This document shows, piece by piece, positions 46,964 to 57,100 of a DNA stretch of 64,000 nt. This DNA is from Edaphochlamys debaryana (lineage: Eukaryota > Chlorophyta > Chlorophyceae > Chlamydomonadales). The position numbers were made by a program, and so were the translations under genes. Under the pieces are notes generated by a model. It worked only from the letters and a program-made list of their open reading frames with translations. It was not told the DNA's origin and did not search any database. Positions within the stretch are counted from its first letter, which is position 1; each line of letters opens with the position of its first letter. Location: assembly GCA_016858145.1 (NCBI GenBank), contig JAEHOE010000041.1:434001-498000 (forward strand). Reading direction: 5' to 3'.

Positions 46964-49523
46964 GCGAGGGCGGCCGGGGCCTCCACGCCCGAGTGTTGCT
47001 GCTGCCCGAGGGCCCCGCGGCGCCGCCCCGGGGGGTGGAGGCGGACAAAGTGGTGCGCGTGACTGAGGCCGTGATGAAGAAGGTGGGGGGGGGCGGGGGG
47101 GAGAGAGGGGGAAGCGCGTGTGTATGGGCACGTGCGCGTGTGCCCCCGGGGGGTGGAGGCGGACAAGGTGGTGCGTGTCACGGAGGCGGTGATGAAGAAG
47201 GTGGGGGGGAGGGGGCGGGACCTGGTATCTAGTGGACCTAGTGGATCTGGTGGATCTAGTGGATCTGGTGGAGGAAAGGGCAAGTGCATGGCCAAGAAGG
47301 GGAGGACGGCCCGACCTGCAGGCCGGGCAGGGGGCCGGTGGATAGCGGTGGATAGCTCCTCGCCAAGCCCTCCCTCGCTTTGCCCTGTTCCTGACGGTCG
47401 TGGTCCACCACGTGCGGCTCTGCTTTCGCCTCCCTACATACTGACCGGTCCCGCCTCCGCCCCTCTTCCTTTTTCAAACGGCTCCTCTGCCTTCCCCAAA
47501 CGGATCTGCCCGAAATGGCTCTGCTCACGCCTGCCCCACTGACCAGTCCCACCTCTGACCGGCCCCACAGGTTACAGGCGTGGAGAACGCGGGCCCACCA
47601 ACGGCTTTGCCCCAAACGGCTCCGCTCCCGCTTGCCCTACATACTGACCGTTCCCACCTCTGCCCTCCCCAAACACATACGCTCTGCCCAGGTTACGGGC
47701 GTGGAGAACGCGGGCGGCGTGACGGCCGTTGCCGAGGTGGCTCTGCCGCCCGAGCGCTCCCTGGCGCAGCTGCTGTACGAGGCGGCGGGCTGGGGCGCGG
47801 CGGCGGCGCGGGAGGCGGCGGCGGAGGGGGTGTCGGCGGAGGCGGTGGCGGCGGCAGCGGAGGCGGCGGCGGAGGGGGAGGGGGAGGAAGGTGCGCGGGG
47901 AAGATGGAGGGGCGGTTCAGCGGCGGGGGAGTTGCAGACGGGGGTTGAGGGGCCAGCGCCGAAGAGCAGTGCGAGGGGCAGGAGGCGGGGAGAGGGACGG
48001 CAGGCTTACTTTGCCAGATTAAGACAGGGCCTCCTTCCCCTTGCTTGCCGGGCTCCGGCTCCTGGTCAACGCCTGGCCCCCACCCTCCCTTGCCTCTTCA
48101 GGGCGTGCCGGCTCCTCGGCCGGTGCCTCCAGCTCCGCGGCCCCTGTAGCGCTGCCCCCGCGGCCCCGCGGCGGCGCCCCGCCACGGCCGGTGCGGCTGC
48201 TGGTGCTGGATGGGGTGCAGGTGGGTTGGGGGGTGGGGGGTTGGGTGCGGATGGGGGGAAGGGGACAGGCGAAGGGCGGTGCGCGCGGGAGGAGGCGTAC
48301 GACAAGTGTACGGCTGCAGGCCGCTTCGGCCGGTCGGGCGGTCGCGCTGCTGGCGTGTGTTCTTCAATTCAAGGGGAAAGTGGGGAAAAGGGCGCTGGTG
48401 CTGGGCAGGATATAGCACTGACATGGGCACAAGGTGCAGTCGTGCGTGTGCGTGTGGTCCCCGCCCACGCCCACCGCCACCCGTCCACCCGAGCCTCACC
48501 ACGCTCCCCACCCGCCCCCCCACCAGCACCCAGGCGACGTGGGCGGGCTGGCCCGCTCCCATTTACCCACCATACTTCCACCTCCCCACCAATCATTCAC
48601 CCCCCAACCACCAATCAACCCGCCCTCCCTCCACCCCTCCCTCCACCCCCCCCAACCACCCCCCTTTACCCCCCCAGGACCCCGGCAACCTGGGCACGCT
48701 CGCCCGCTCCGCGCTGGCCTTCGGCTGGGACGGGCTCTTCCTGCTGCCGGGCTGCGTGGACCCGGCCAACGACAAGGCCGTGCGGTCCAGCCGGGGCGCC
48801 ACGCTGCGGTTGCCCCTGGCCTCGGGGAGCCTGGAGGAGCTGGCGGCAGCTGCGGAGGCGTGCGGGCTACTGCTGCTCAGCGCGGACCTGGAGGAGGGCG
48901 AGGGGCAGGGGAAGGCGCAGGCGCAGGGGCGGGAGGGTGGCGAGGGGGAGGGTGTGGGGGAGGGAGGGGGTGTGAGTGTGGGCCCCGTGCCGCCGCCCAG
49001 GCTGCTCGAGCACGGGGGCCTGCTGGGCCTAATCACGGGCGCCGCGGCGGGCGCGGATCTCTGCGGCGCGGCGCCGGGCAGCGGATCCACCTCCACCTCC
49101 GGATCTGGATCAGGATCTGGATCCGGATCTGGATCCGGATCTGGATCTGGGTGCGGGGGCGTGTCGCGCAGCGGGGGCCTGGGCGGCGTGGCGCTGGTGC
49201 TGGGGGCCGAGGGCGCGGGGCTGTCGCCGGGCGTGCGGGCGCTGTGCCGGGGCGTGTCCATCCCAATGGAGGGCTCCATGGAGTCACTCAACGTGGGGGT
49301 GGCAGGGGGCATCCTCATGTTTGCGCTCAGCGCCGGAATGCCGCCGCTGCTGTCAAAGCTGGCGACGCGGCTGGCGGAGGGCTCGGCGGCGCAGCAGGGC
49401 TCGGCGGCGGGGGCGGCGGAGGGCGGTGGTGCGGAGGGCGAAGGGGTAGGGGGAGCAGAGGCGGCTGGGGCGCGGCAGGGGGGGGCGCCGGAGGGGCTGC
49501 AGGCGGCGGGGGGGCAGGCTTGA
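46964..49523 (+). pseudogene. SpoU/TrmH methyltransferase, 5'-truncated copy 2
   Basis: Matches exons 3-6 of the complete gene: 46964-47082, 47692-47890, 48102-48220, 48678-49523. Missing are the transit-peptide exon and the exon with ITSTSNAYVKHLVKL. Reading frame, splice sites and all three SpoU motifs (DPGNLGTLARSALAFGWDG; LVLGAEGAGLS; IPMEGSMESLNVGVAGGI) are intact, so the knot domain alone is still encoded. No start codon in a suitable position follows the duplication seam, and upstream is a truncated fasciclin gene ending in TGA. I call it a pseudogene, while noting that the coding part has not decayed. Exon 4 is longer than in copy 1 by nine bases, and the Gly-Ser repeat (about 49088-49152) has a different unit number. 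Confidence 0.75.
47150..47716 (+). repeat. Echo exon edges in the first intron of SpoU copy 2
   Basis: The 3' part of exon 46964-47082 (GGGGTGGAGGCGGACAA through GTGATGAAGAAGG) recurs at about 47146-47202 with its donor. The 5' edge of exon 47692 (CAGGTTACGGGCGTGGAGAA) has an echo at about 47568-47592 (CAGGTTACAGGCGTGGAGAA). Both ends of this intron are therefore doubled. Copy 1 has a weaker echo of the first at about 32686-32707. Confidence 0.8.
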
Positions 49524-50803
49524 GGGAGGGGTGTGTGGGGCGGCGTTGGGGGCCCATGGCGGCGAGATGGCGGCGGGCGGCAAGGCAGGGGGTACGGGGA
49601 TCCTTGTGGGCGTGTGGGTGCGGCTGGCATGCATGCTTGACATGGCAACTTGGGTACGGGGCTTGGGTCACATTACGTTCCAGTCCTAGAGCGGCAACAC
49701 CTCTAGCGCTAGACGTAGCATACATGGGGCATGAGCAGGAGGCAGGCGGTGGAGCAGGCGTGGGGGGGTTGTGGGACGCCGAGACGGCTGCAGGAGGGGC
49801 CGGGGCAGGTGCATACCCGTGGGCGGCGCCGAGGGGGCAGGCGTGCGGGAGGGGGTTGTGGGGCGGCGTGGGGGAGGGGGTTGTGGGGCGGCGTGGGGGG
49901 CCCATGGCGCCGAGATGGCGGCGGGAGGCAACGCAGGGGGCAAGGGAAGACGCCGTGTGTGGTGAGCTTGTGGGTGCTTGCATGCATTGCATGCGTGAAT
50001 TGGCAAATTGGCAACGGGGTGGTAGCATGGGGCATGAGCAGGTCTGCGAGCTTGGACGTGGGTGATGCACCTTTACCCGTCTAACTCAAGCTTGAAGGGC
50101 GCGGGGATGATAAGTTGAATCTTAGACAGATGGGGCGTAACGTGTGGCAACACTGGGTGTGAGTGGGCCTTGCGATGGGCGGGTGCAGGAATGCAGCCTG
50201 TGACAGTCTTTGCAATTGTTTCCTGCGCTGTGGGGCGTAGTGCTTGGCTGCGCGGCCCCAGTGCTGCCCGGCCTCCCAGCGTCGCAGGGTTTTGCGCTCA
50301 GCCCTTTTCCCCTAAGGAGACAGAGCCTTGTTTGTGCGATGAGGTGTGATGGCTCATATGCGGTGAGGAGAGGTTAGCAGGCAGCGCCTATCTAGCGCGT
50401 GCCCATACATCACGTCATTGTCGTGAGCGTCCGTGTGCCGGAAGGGCCGCTGCTGAAAGTCGCGCGGGCTGAGCCCTTGAGGACTGAGTAAGGACTCTCG
50501 AAGGAGTAAGAGACAAGGGTGGCTGCCCGAAGGCAGGAAAAGGGCTGAGCCCGGTGCCCCCCAGGGGGCCCAATGTTCGAGTCTGGCTCCTTGCAGCCCT
50601 CAACCCCTCTCCACCACCAGCCCGCACCATGGCACGCGGACTCGTACCCGACCATTGATCCGTTTGAACCCCGCACTTCACGAGGTGATGCGCTCGTCAG
50701 GCTTCTAATAACCTCGGCCTGGACATAGCCGGCCGGACCCATCCGCAGCTACGGCTACGGGAACCTCCGCCCTCCCCATCCTGCAACACCGCCCCCTCCG
50801 CAG
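49524..50803. other. Region downstream of SpoU copy 2
   Basis: No supported gene. It contains an internal direct repeat: GGCGGCGTGG...GGCCCATGGC followed by GAGATGGCGGCGGG-type sequence near 49540-49580, again near 49855-49930. It also has a stretch matching the 3' flank of SpoU copy 1, and a possible SINE-like block at 50514-50615. Confidence 0.5.
50514..50615 (+). repeat. SINE-like block, second occurrence
   Basis: Carries GGGTGGCTGCCC near its start, an inverted GGGCTGAGCCC motif, and GTTCGAGTCTGGCTCC, the best box-B-like match in the window. It is similar in layout to 36196-36330, but the two are not close copies. Confidence 0.3.
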
Positions 50804-51083
50804 CTGTAAGTGACAAGCGGGGCGCCCCCATGGGGGCGGAGAAGGGCTGAGCCCCTCACCCATCTGCTAAGCGACCCATCCACCCCTTCCCAATCGTGGG
50901 CGGCTGGGCGCACTATACTCCAACCGAGCTTTAACGCGTTGATAGCAGGTTGTCGGGGGACTCGCACCCCTCGGCACAGACTTAGCTGCCCGGTCTCTTA
51001 TCTACACGGACACCGCTCCACCACCTCCTAGCCACCGCTACCCGCCACCACCCTGCGCGCCGCCAGCCGCTGCGCCAGCGACG
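50804..51083 (-). pseudogene. Fanzor-like 3' stub and flank in arm 2
   Basis: Matches the block below the arm 1 Fanzor-like gene and then its last roughly 18 codons (stop at 51028-51030 on the minus strand). Homology breaks at about 51083. A small deletion next to the shared GCGCGCAG shifts the frame relative to arm 1. Everything upstream, including the zinc ribbon, is gone in this arm and replaced by unrelated sequence with the F-box-like gene. Confidence 0.7.
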
Positions 51084-51619
51084 CAGGCACGCACGCACGC
51101 CCACACGGGGTAATCCGGGGGGGCTTCGCCGCCCGACGAGCCTGACGGCGGCGGCTCAGCCCAAAAATTGGTGCAGTAGTGCAGTACTGCGTAAGTTCAG
51201 GGCTTTGTGCTGCTGGTGCGTACCTCCCAACATTGCCAACAACAGGGTGGCCCCTCGGGGGCCTGGAGGTGACTGCAGCACAAGCAAGGGCGGCCCGTCC
51301 CCGTGAACCCCACCCTGGAAATGAACGTCAGCGACGTCAGGGACCGGGCGGGCTGTGCACGAGTGGCGCGGCAGTGGCGCCCCCCAGGTCCAGGGCAAGC
51401 TCGAGAGATTCTGTGTAAGATCCAGGCAGGTGCGTCCTGTCGGGCAATGTCTCTTCCCAAGGGGCCGCGTGCTGGTGGTACGCGTCGGGCGGTCGGGGGC
51501 GGCATGGGCCCGGCATGCCTGTGGCCCCCGGGCCCCCGGCCTGCACGCCTGCTCCCGCAGCAGAATCCCCGCCCATTCGCCGCATACTGCGCTGACCAGA
51601 CCAGCCGCACTGTGCCACA

Positions 51620-53449
51620 ATGAGCTGCCTCTTTGATGTACTTTGCGCACTGGAGCACTCTGCCCAGGCCGCGTTCGTGAGCGCTCTGGACCTCGCGGAT
51701 GTGCTCCGACTACGCACGACCTGCAAGGCAGCGGCCTTCCTTCTTGACCCTTTAGTGTCTCATTCAATTAGTTGTAGCTTCACATGCACAGAGGTCACGG
51801 AGTGGACTCAGGTCATCGACACGCTGCTGGTCGCTGTTTCGCGCTGGCCCCGCACGCAGGAGCTGGCTGTGGTGGTGGCTCTTATATCAAGCCGCTCGGC
51901 ACGCACAGGAGCGACATGCTGTCCTCGCGGCTTCGACTTCGTGCCCGGCCCTCTGGTTCGTGCCGCAGCGCGCGGTCTCCGGCTCCCCCAGCTGCGGAGC
52001 CTGCTTCTGCGCGTGGGCGTAGTCAGCCACCGCCCATCGCGGCTCACAGCCGCTATGTGTGCGACTGACGACTCGGTCAAGCCACTGACCCTGACGAGGG
52101 ACCTCGTGACCGCCATTTCCACGCTCACGCCACGTCTCGAGTCTCTCAAACTGTCTGGCCACTGGGCGCTCGCCTGCGCCAAGGCGCAGCCCACGGGCCT
52201 CGGAGCCTCACCCTCTGCGCACCCTAGCTTCGTCGACCGGGCCCCTGCCCCGCAGCGGCCCCTGGCGGCGCTCGTACCGCTGGCAAACCTTCGCCATCTG
52301 GAGCTGCCGTACGAGCTGGTCGATCTGGACGAGACCGTGGCCGCCCTGGGCCTCGGCGCCCTGGCGACCTCGCTCCGCTCCCTCACCATCCGCACCTCCA
52401 ACAGCGGCAACGCGGCCACCCTGCGCCAGCGCACGGCCCTGGCCTGGCCCCTGGCGGCGCTCCGGGCGCTGCCGGGCCTGGAGGCCCTCCACCTGGTCGG
52501 CGGCTACAGCCGGCCTTCGGCCCTGCTGCTACAGCCCGGGGCGCCCGGCCCTGCTAACCACGTGGCTGGGCTTGTCGCGCCCGTACCAGGCACTGGCCTC
52601 CAAGCTGAGGAGGGAGGAGGGGCGCAGGCGTGGGAGGGGCCGGAGGTGGAGGCGGGCCGACCCAGATCGCTGCGGAGGCTGGCGCTGACCGACCACCTCA
52701 GCTTCCTGCCCATGCCGCTGCCGGTTGCGGATCTGGATTTGGATCTGGTGGAGGGGCGGCTGCGGCTGGACGCGGATCTCAATGTGGGTCGGCTGCTGGA
52801 TGCGGCGTGCGCGCTGGGGGCGCTGGTGCGGGCTGCCCTGGAGGGCCCGGCACAAGGCAGCCGAGCTGGTGTTTCAGCCGTCGGGTTCGGCGGGTTGCGG
52901 GTGCTGGAGGTGGCGCGTCTGATGGTGAACCGCTGCCCGCGCGAGGGGGAGTGGGAGGTGCTCGAGGGCTTCGCCGGGGAGGGCGGAGGGCGGCTGGAGC
53001 TGCGGCGGCTATGCGTGACGTACCCAGAGGCAGGCGTGGCGCAGCCGGCTTGGGCGGCGGAGGAGCTGGAACCGGCAGGAGCAGTAGCGGGGTCTGGCTC
53101 AGTATCAAGGGGCACTCTGGGCCGAGCGCTGGCGCTGGCGGCGGGGAGCTGCGGGAAGCTGGAGCTGCGGCTGCCGCCAGGAGACCAGGGTCTGGTTGGG
53201 GCGGTGGCTCGGGAGCTGGGGTCCGTGCCAGAGGGGCTGTGGCCTCGGGAGGTGCTGTTGGAGTGGGTGGGGACGCACTCGACGGAAGGAGGGGATAGCG
53301 CTGGAGGCACGGGGGAAGGTCAACGCGGTGACGGGGAGGGCGGGGAGGGCCAGGAGAGTGAGCGCAAGGTGGGAGCACGGACGCTGGAGGCTGCACTGAT
53401 GAGAGTTCCCTCCTCACTGCGAAGCCGCGTGAGGATGTCGACGCGGTGA
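51620..53449 (+). CDS. Intronless F-box/LRR-like protein
   Basis: Uninterrupted 609-codon frame starting MSCLFDVLCALEHSAQAAFV. Residues about 14-45 (AQAAFVSALDLADVLRLRTT, then CKAAAFLLDP) look like an F-box: a hydrophobic helix, a DL.DVL.LR..CK core. Later segments such as LANLRHLELPYELVDLDETV and LPGLEALHLVGGY are leucine-rich-repeat-like. F-box proteins recruit substrates to SCF ubiquitin ligases in the cytosol or nucleus. The second half is Gly/Ala/Arg-rich with charged low-complexity stretches. The lack of introns contrasts with every neighbour. It lies where arm 1 has the Fanzor-like gene. The family call is by eye and tentative; that it is a coding gene is more secure, given the length and the clear LRR pattern. 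Ends in TGA. Confidence 0.6.
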   Translation: MSCLFDVLCALEHSAQAAFVSALDLADVLRLRTTCKAAAFLLDPLVSHSISCSFTCTEVTEWTQVIDTLLVAVSRWPRTQELAVVVALISSRSARTGATCCPRGFDFVPGPLVRAAARGLRLPQLRSLLLRVGVVSHRPSRLTAAMCATDDSVKPLTLTRDLVTAISTLTPRLESLKLSGHWALACAKAQPTGLGASPSAHPSFVDRAPAPQRPLAALVPLANLRHLELPYELVDLDETVAALGLGALATSLRSLTIRTSNSGNAATLRQRTALAWPLAALRALPGLEALHLVGGYSRPSALLLQPGAPGPANHVAGLVAPVPGTGLQAEEGGGAQAWEGPEVEAGRPRSLRRLALTDHLSFLPMPLPVADLDLDLVEGRLRLDADLNVGRLLDAACALGALVRAALEGPAQGSRAGVSAVGFGGLRVLEVARLMVNRCPREGEWEVLEGFAGEGGGRLELRRLCVTYPEAGVAQPAWAAEELEPAGAVAGSGSVSRGTLGRALALAAGSCGKLELRLPPGDQGLVGAVARELGSVPEGLWPREVLLEWVGTHSTEGGDSAGGTGEGQRGDGEGGEGQESERKVGARTLEAALMRVPSSLRSRVRMSTR

Positions 53450-54173
53450 GATGATGGTGTGTGGCAATTTGACGTGCATACGCCTAAGACTCCATAGGGG
53501 CCGCTTTGCAGTGCTCTGCTTTGGCCAGTCCAGAGGCAAGGTCTGAGCCCGCTGTGACGGCAAACGACAGGGTTTCTCATTGTCTGCTGTGGACTGAGGG
53601 AGGGTGGGTTTTGAAATCGGTCAAGATGGCGCGGCAGGGCTCGGGTGGCTGACCCCGGGGTAGGGGATGTGCCGAGGCGTTGACGGTGTGCGTGCCGCAG
53701 TGTGATCTCAAGGGTGTGATGACAAACCTGTGTCCGTGCAGTTGCCGCCAACACTATAGTGCACTCATAGACAGAATATATGTCGCAACAGCTTTGCTTG
53801 TAGCCGCACACACACGCCATGGCCAAACGCGCTGACTGGAGTGCTGTATGTCGACTAGCCCTTCTTGGTGCGTCGCCATAAGCGAACCTCGGGTTATGAC
53901 TAGGAATCATAGTTCTGCGGCAAGCACAAGTTGGGACTGGAAAGCGGCAAACACCGCCGCGTTTCAGAGCTTCACCAGCCTTTCCAGTAGCCTTCAAGCT
54001 AGCTGCAGCTAGCACAGTATTCCGGTGTTCTCATTTCTGAGTTGGCACGGCGTGCGGTCCATCAGCCATGTCGTGTACCCCCACGCGGTGGCAACGCGTT
54101 GCCTGTTAGGCACGGCTGATGCTTCAGGAGCTCTGGGGAATATTCTGACGCCCTGGACCCTCGCTGCACGCAG
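53450..54173. other. Flank and promoter region of the complete fasciclin gene
   Basis: Arm 1 and arm 2 become similar again at about 53915 (arm 1: about 40970), beginning with GCAAGCAC(A/G)AGTTG and continuing through AAAGCGGCAA.CACCGCCGCG. The shared part should include the promoter and the unresolved first exon (candidate ATG at 54068). A TAG follows 13 codons later in copy 2, so any first exon must splice before that. Nothing is recognised in 53450-53914. Confidence 0.5.
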
Positions 54174-57100
54174 GGTGTCTGGTCGCCCTTCACGGATGTG
54201 GGGCGCAGGCACCATCCCCCCCGTCCCCCGCTCCCCCCTCCGCTCCAACGCCAACCTTCGCGTCAGCATGGGACTTCATCACGAAGCGCCCTGATCTAGC
54301 CTTTATGCAGAGCGCACTGAGCCAGGCTGGCTTGGCGCAGCGGTTCAACCAGTCGGACCTGAACATTACCTTCTTCCTCCCGACTAATACGTGAGTGACG
54401 ACCCGGTTGGCGTGGGGTGTGGGGGTAGCACTGGCCTAGCAACCAGGAAAGGCCTGTTAGAATGTATTATAGAGGCTAGCCTATGGTGGTATCCATGGGA
54501 CCGCAGGCCTCCGTACCCGCCAGACTCCCCTTGACCGTGCAATGCCCCCGTTACCCTCGGGTTTTGTCCCTCTCCCAAGCCATGGCGGCGGAAGCCTGGC
54601 CCAGACTATAGCTCTCATGACCACACACCCGTCTCTCGTGGCCCCCTCCTCTCAGGAAATCTGGTTCGCTGTCCCTCACCCATCCCTCTCGCCCATGCCC
54701 TGGCCCACATAACCCCCTGCCAATCCCTGCTGGGTGTCTAACCCCTGCCAACCCCTGCAGAGCCTTCGTCTAGCTAGGAGGGCTGGCACGGGGCTTGCAA
54801 GCAGCCACGGCTACTTTGACTGGACAACTGAGGCCAGCCTTTGCGCCCCCCAGCCCTAAGCTCACTCTGGCACTCTGGCCCTTGCGCTTGCCCTCGGTCG
54901 CTTCCCCCTGCCAACCCCCTGTAGAGCCTTCTTCACGATGGCGGCCACTCTGGGCATTAGCATCACAGACCTGGCGCGTTACCCAGACGCCGCCTACACC
55001 ACCCTCTCCTTCCACCAGGTGCTTAGGGGGGGGTCATCACTGGGTTCAGGGGTGCGGGCTGAAGCTGTGTTTGGTGACGCCTGGAACGACAGGAGGCAGG
55101 GCCGCCCGGCAGGGGCGGTAGTGCCGCGCAATTACATCCAGCCGTGTTACACCACCTCGGCCTCTTGCGGACGTGTCTGCTGCCGGGGTCTGCTGTGACC
55201 ACTCAGTGGCCGATGGACACTACGCCTCACAGACTTCTCGCGTGCGGTGTACTGACCGCACCATGGTCCGGACGACATGTTTCGGACCGAACCCGAGTGA
55301 CCGTACTTGTGCACATGCCGTACCACAGGTCCCCTTCGCCTTCCGTATCGCCGACCTCGCTGCGAGGGCCACCGCGCCTAACGCGAGCGCCTCCTTCCCC
55401 ACCACCAAGTGAGTCTGTCCATGCGCCGCCGCTCGTCACAGCCGTCCGTCCCGTCAGTCCCTGTGCCTTCGCACGCATCCTCCTCGACCTCCTGCCTCCT
55501 CCCAAGCTTGGGGGACACCCGGGGGGGACACACCGCCTGCTCCTTTCCTTCCCACCTCTTGCCTGCGCTTGCGCATCCTTAGCAGAAGCGCTAGCGACAC
55601 GGTTTCGCCTTCCGCACCGTCAGCCCCCGACAGCTTGCCCGCACCTCTATCTTGCAGCCCCCTATCCTCTCTCACGTCTGCGTGACAGGACCTACCTTCT
55701 CCTCACCTTCCCGTTGCTCTCTTGCGTTTGCGTCTGCGCCACAGGGGCGCCAGTGACACGATAACGGTATACATCTCGCCAAACGCGTCACCCCTCACCG
55801 CCCGCCTCAAGGGAGCTAGCACCACAGCGGGCATCACCGAGGCCGACGTGCCCGTTGGCGCCGGTTTTGCGAACGTCATCAACAACGTGCTCGTACCGTG
55901 GTACGAAAGCATGCAGCAGGTGCGTACGGCGCGGTGCGGGGACGGTGGTACGGCAGCGTCTCGTACACATGGGTTGGTCGTGCGTAAACCCGTCCCGCAC
56001 CCGCTCCACACCCCAACACTTGGTTGTTGGACACGGCCCGCGCGTTCGGCCCTGCACAACCATTACGCACCATGACACCCGCCCCGCACCCTCTGCACAC
56101 CCCCCACCTACCCAACCCGACAGGCGCTCGACATGATCCCCGAGCTGGCGTCCACTCGCGACTACCTGAGGGCAACCGGCCTCATGGACGCAGTTAACGC
56201 CACCAACGTGACTCTGTTCGCGCCCACCAATGCGGTGAGTGCGTGCCTCCGCCCGGCCCCTTTCGCGCCCCGAGCTACGCTCCGCCCCCCTTTCCCGCAG
56301 CCCTCTGCCCAGCCCCGGCCCCACCGCCCCCACCATCCCGATGCCCCCCGCTCCCCTTTTCTGCGCGCCTCTTTCGTGACACAGGTCCCCTAACCTCCCC
56401 TCCGCCCCCTTGTCCCCCACTTTCCCCACGCACCGACCCCCTCCCGCCCCCCCGCCCCCCCTCCCCTCCCCATGCTTCCCCCCTTCAGGCCTGGCAGGGC
56501 ATCGCCGCGGAGCTGGGCCTCTCCCTGAACGGCACCGGCCCCAACGACACGCGCTCCGCCGACATCCTGCGTCAGCACCTGCTGACGGGGCAGAGGGTGC
56601 TGCTGGACTCCATGTTCCCGCCGCCGGGCAACACCACGGCATCCGCAGCCAAGTGAGGCAGGGGGACTCCGCTTAGCTCTCCCGGCCTGCCCCCTGCCCC
56701 CGCCCCCGCCCCCACACCCTGCCTCTCAACCCGTTGACCGCGCCCCCCCCCCTCGGCTAGCCATCCTTATCTTCATCCGGAAAGAGCCTGACCCGCACCT
56801 CAGTCCCATCCACCCCTCCCCTGCCCCTCACCCCTTTCCCCAACCCCAGCGGCAAGAACCTGACCTACACCTTCAACTCCACGTCGGGCTCCTTCGTCCT
56901 CATGACGCCCCAGTGGCGCGGGCTCAACGCCCGGGGCACCCCCGACGGCACCTTCGCCACCATCAACACGTCCGTCGTGCGGGTGAGGCCCGGTCCTGCG
57001 CCTGTAGCTCGCGGGGCCGTCCCTTGAAGTGACGGGGCCCACGGCCCCCATCGAGTGCGGGTGGGGTGGCCCGGCCCGCACGAGGCTTTTCCTAGCCCCC

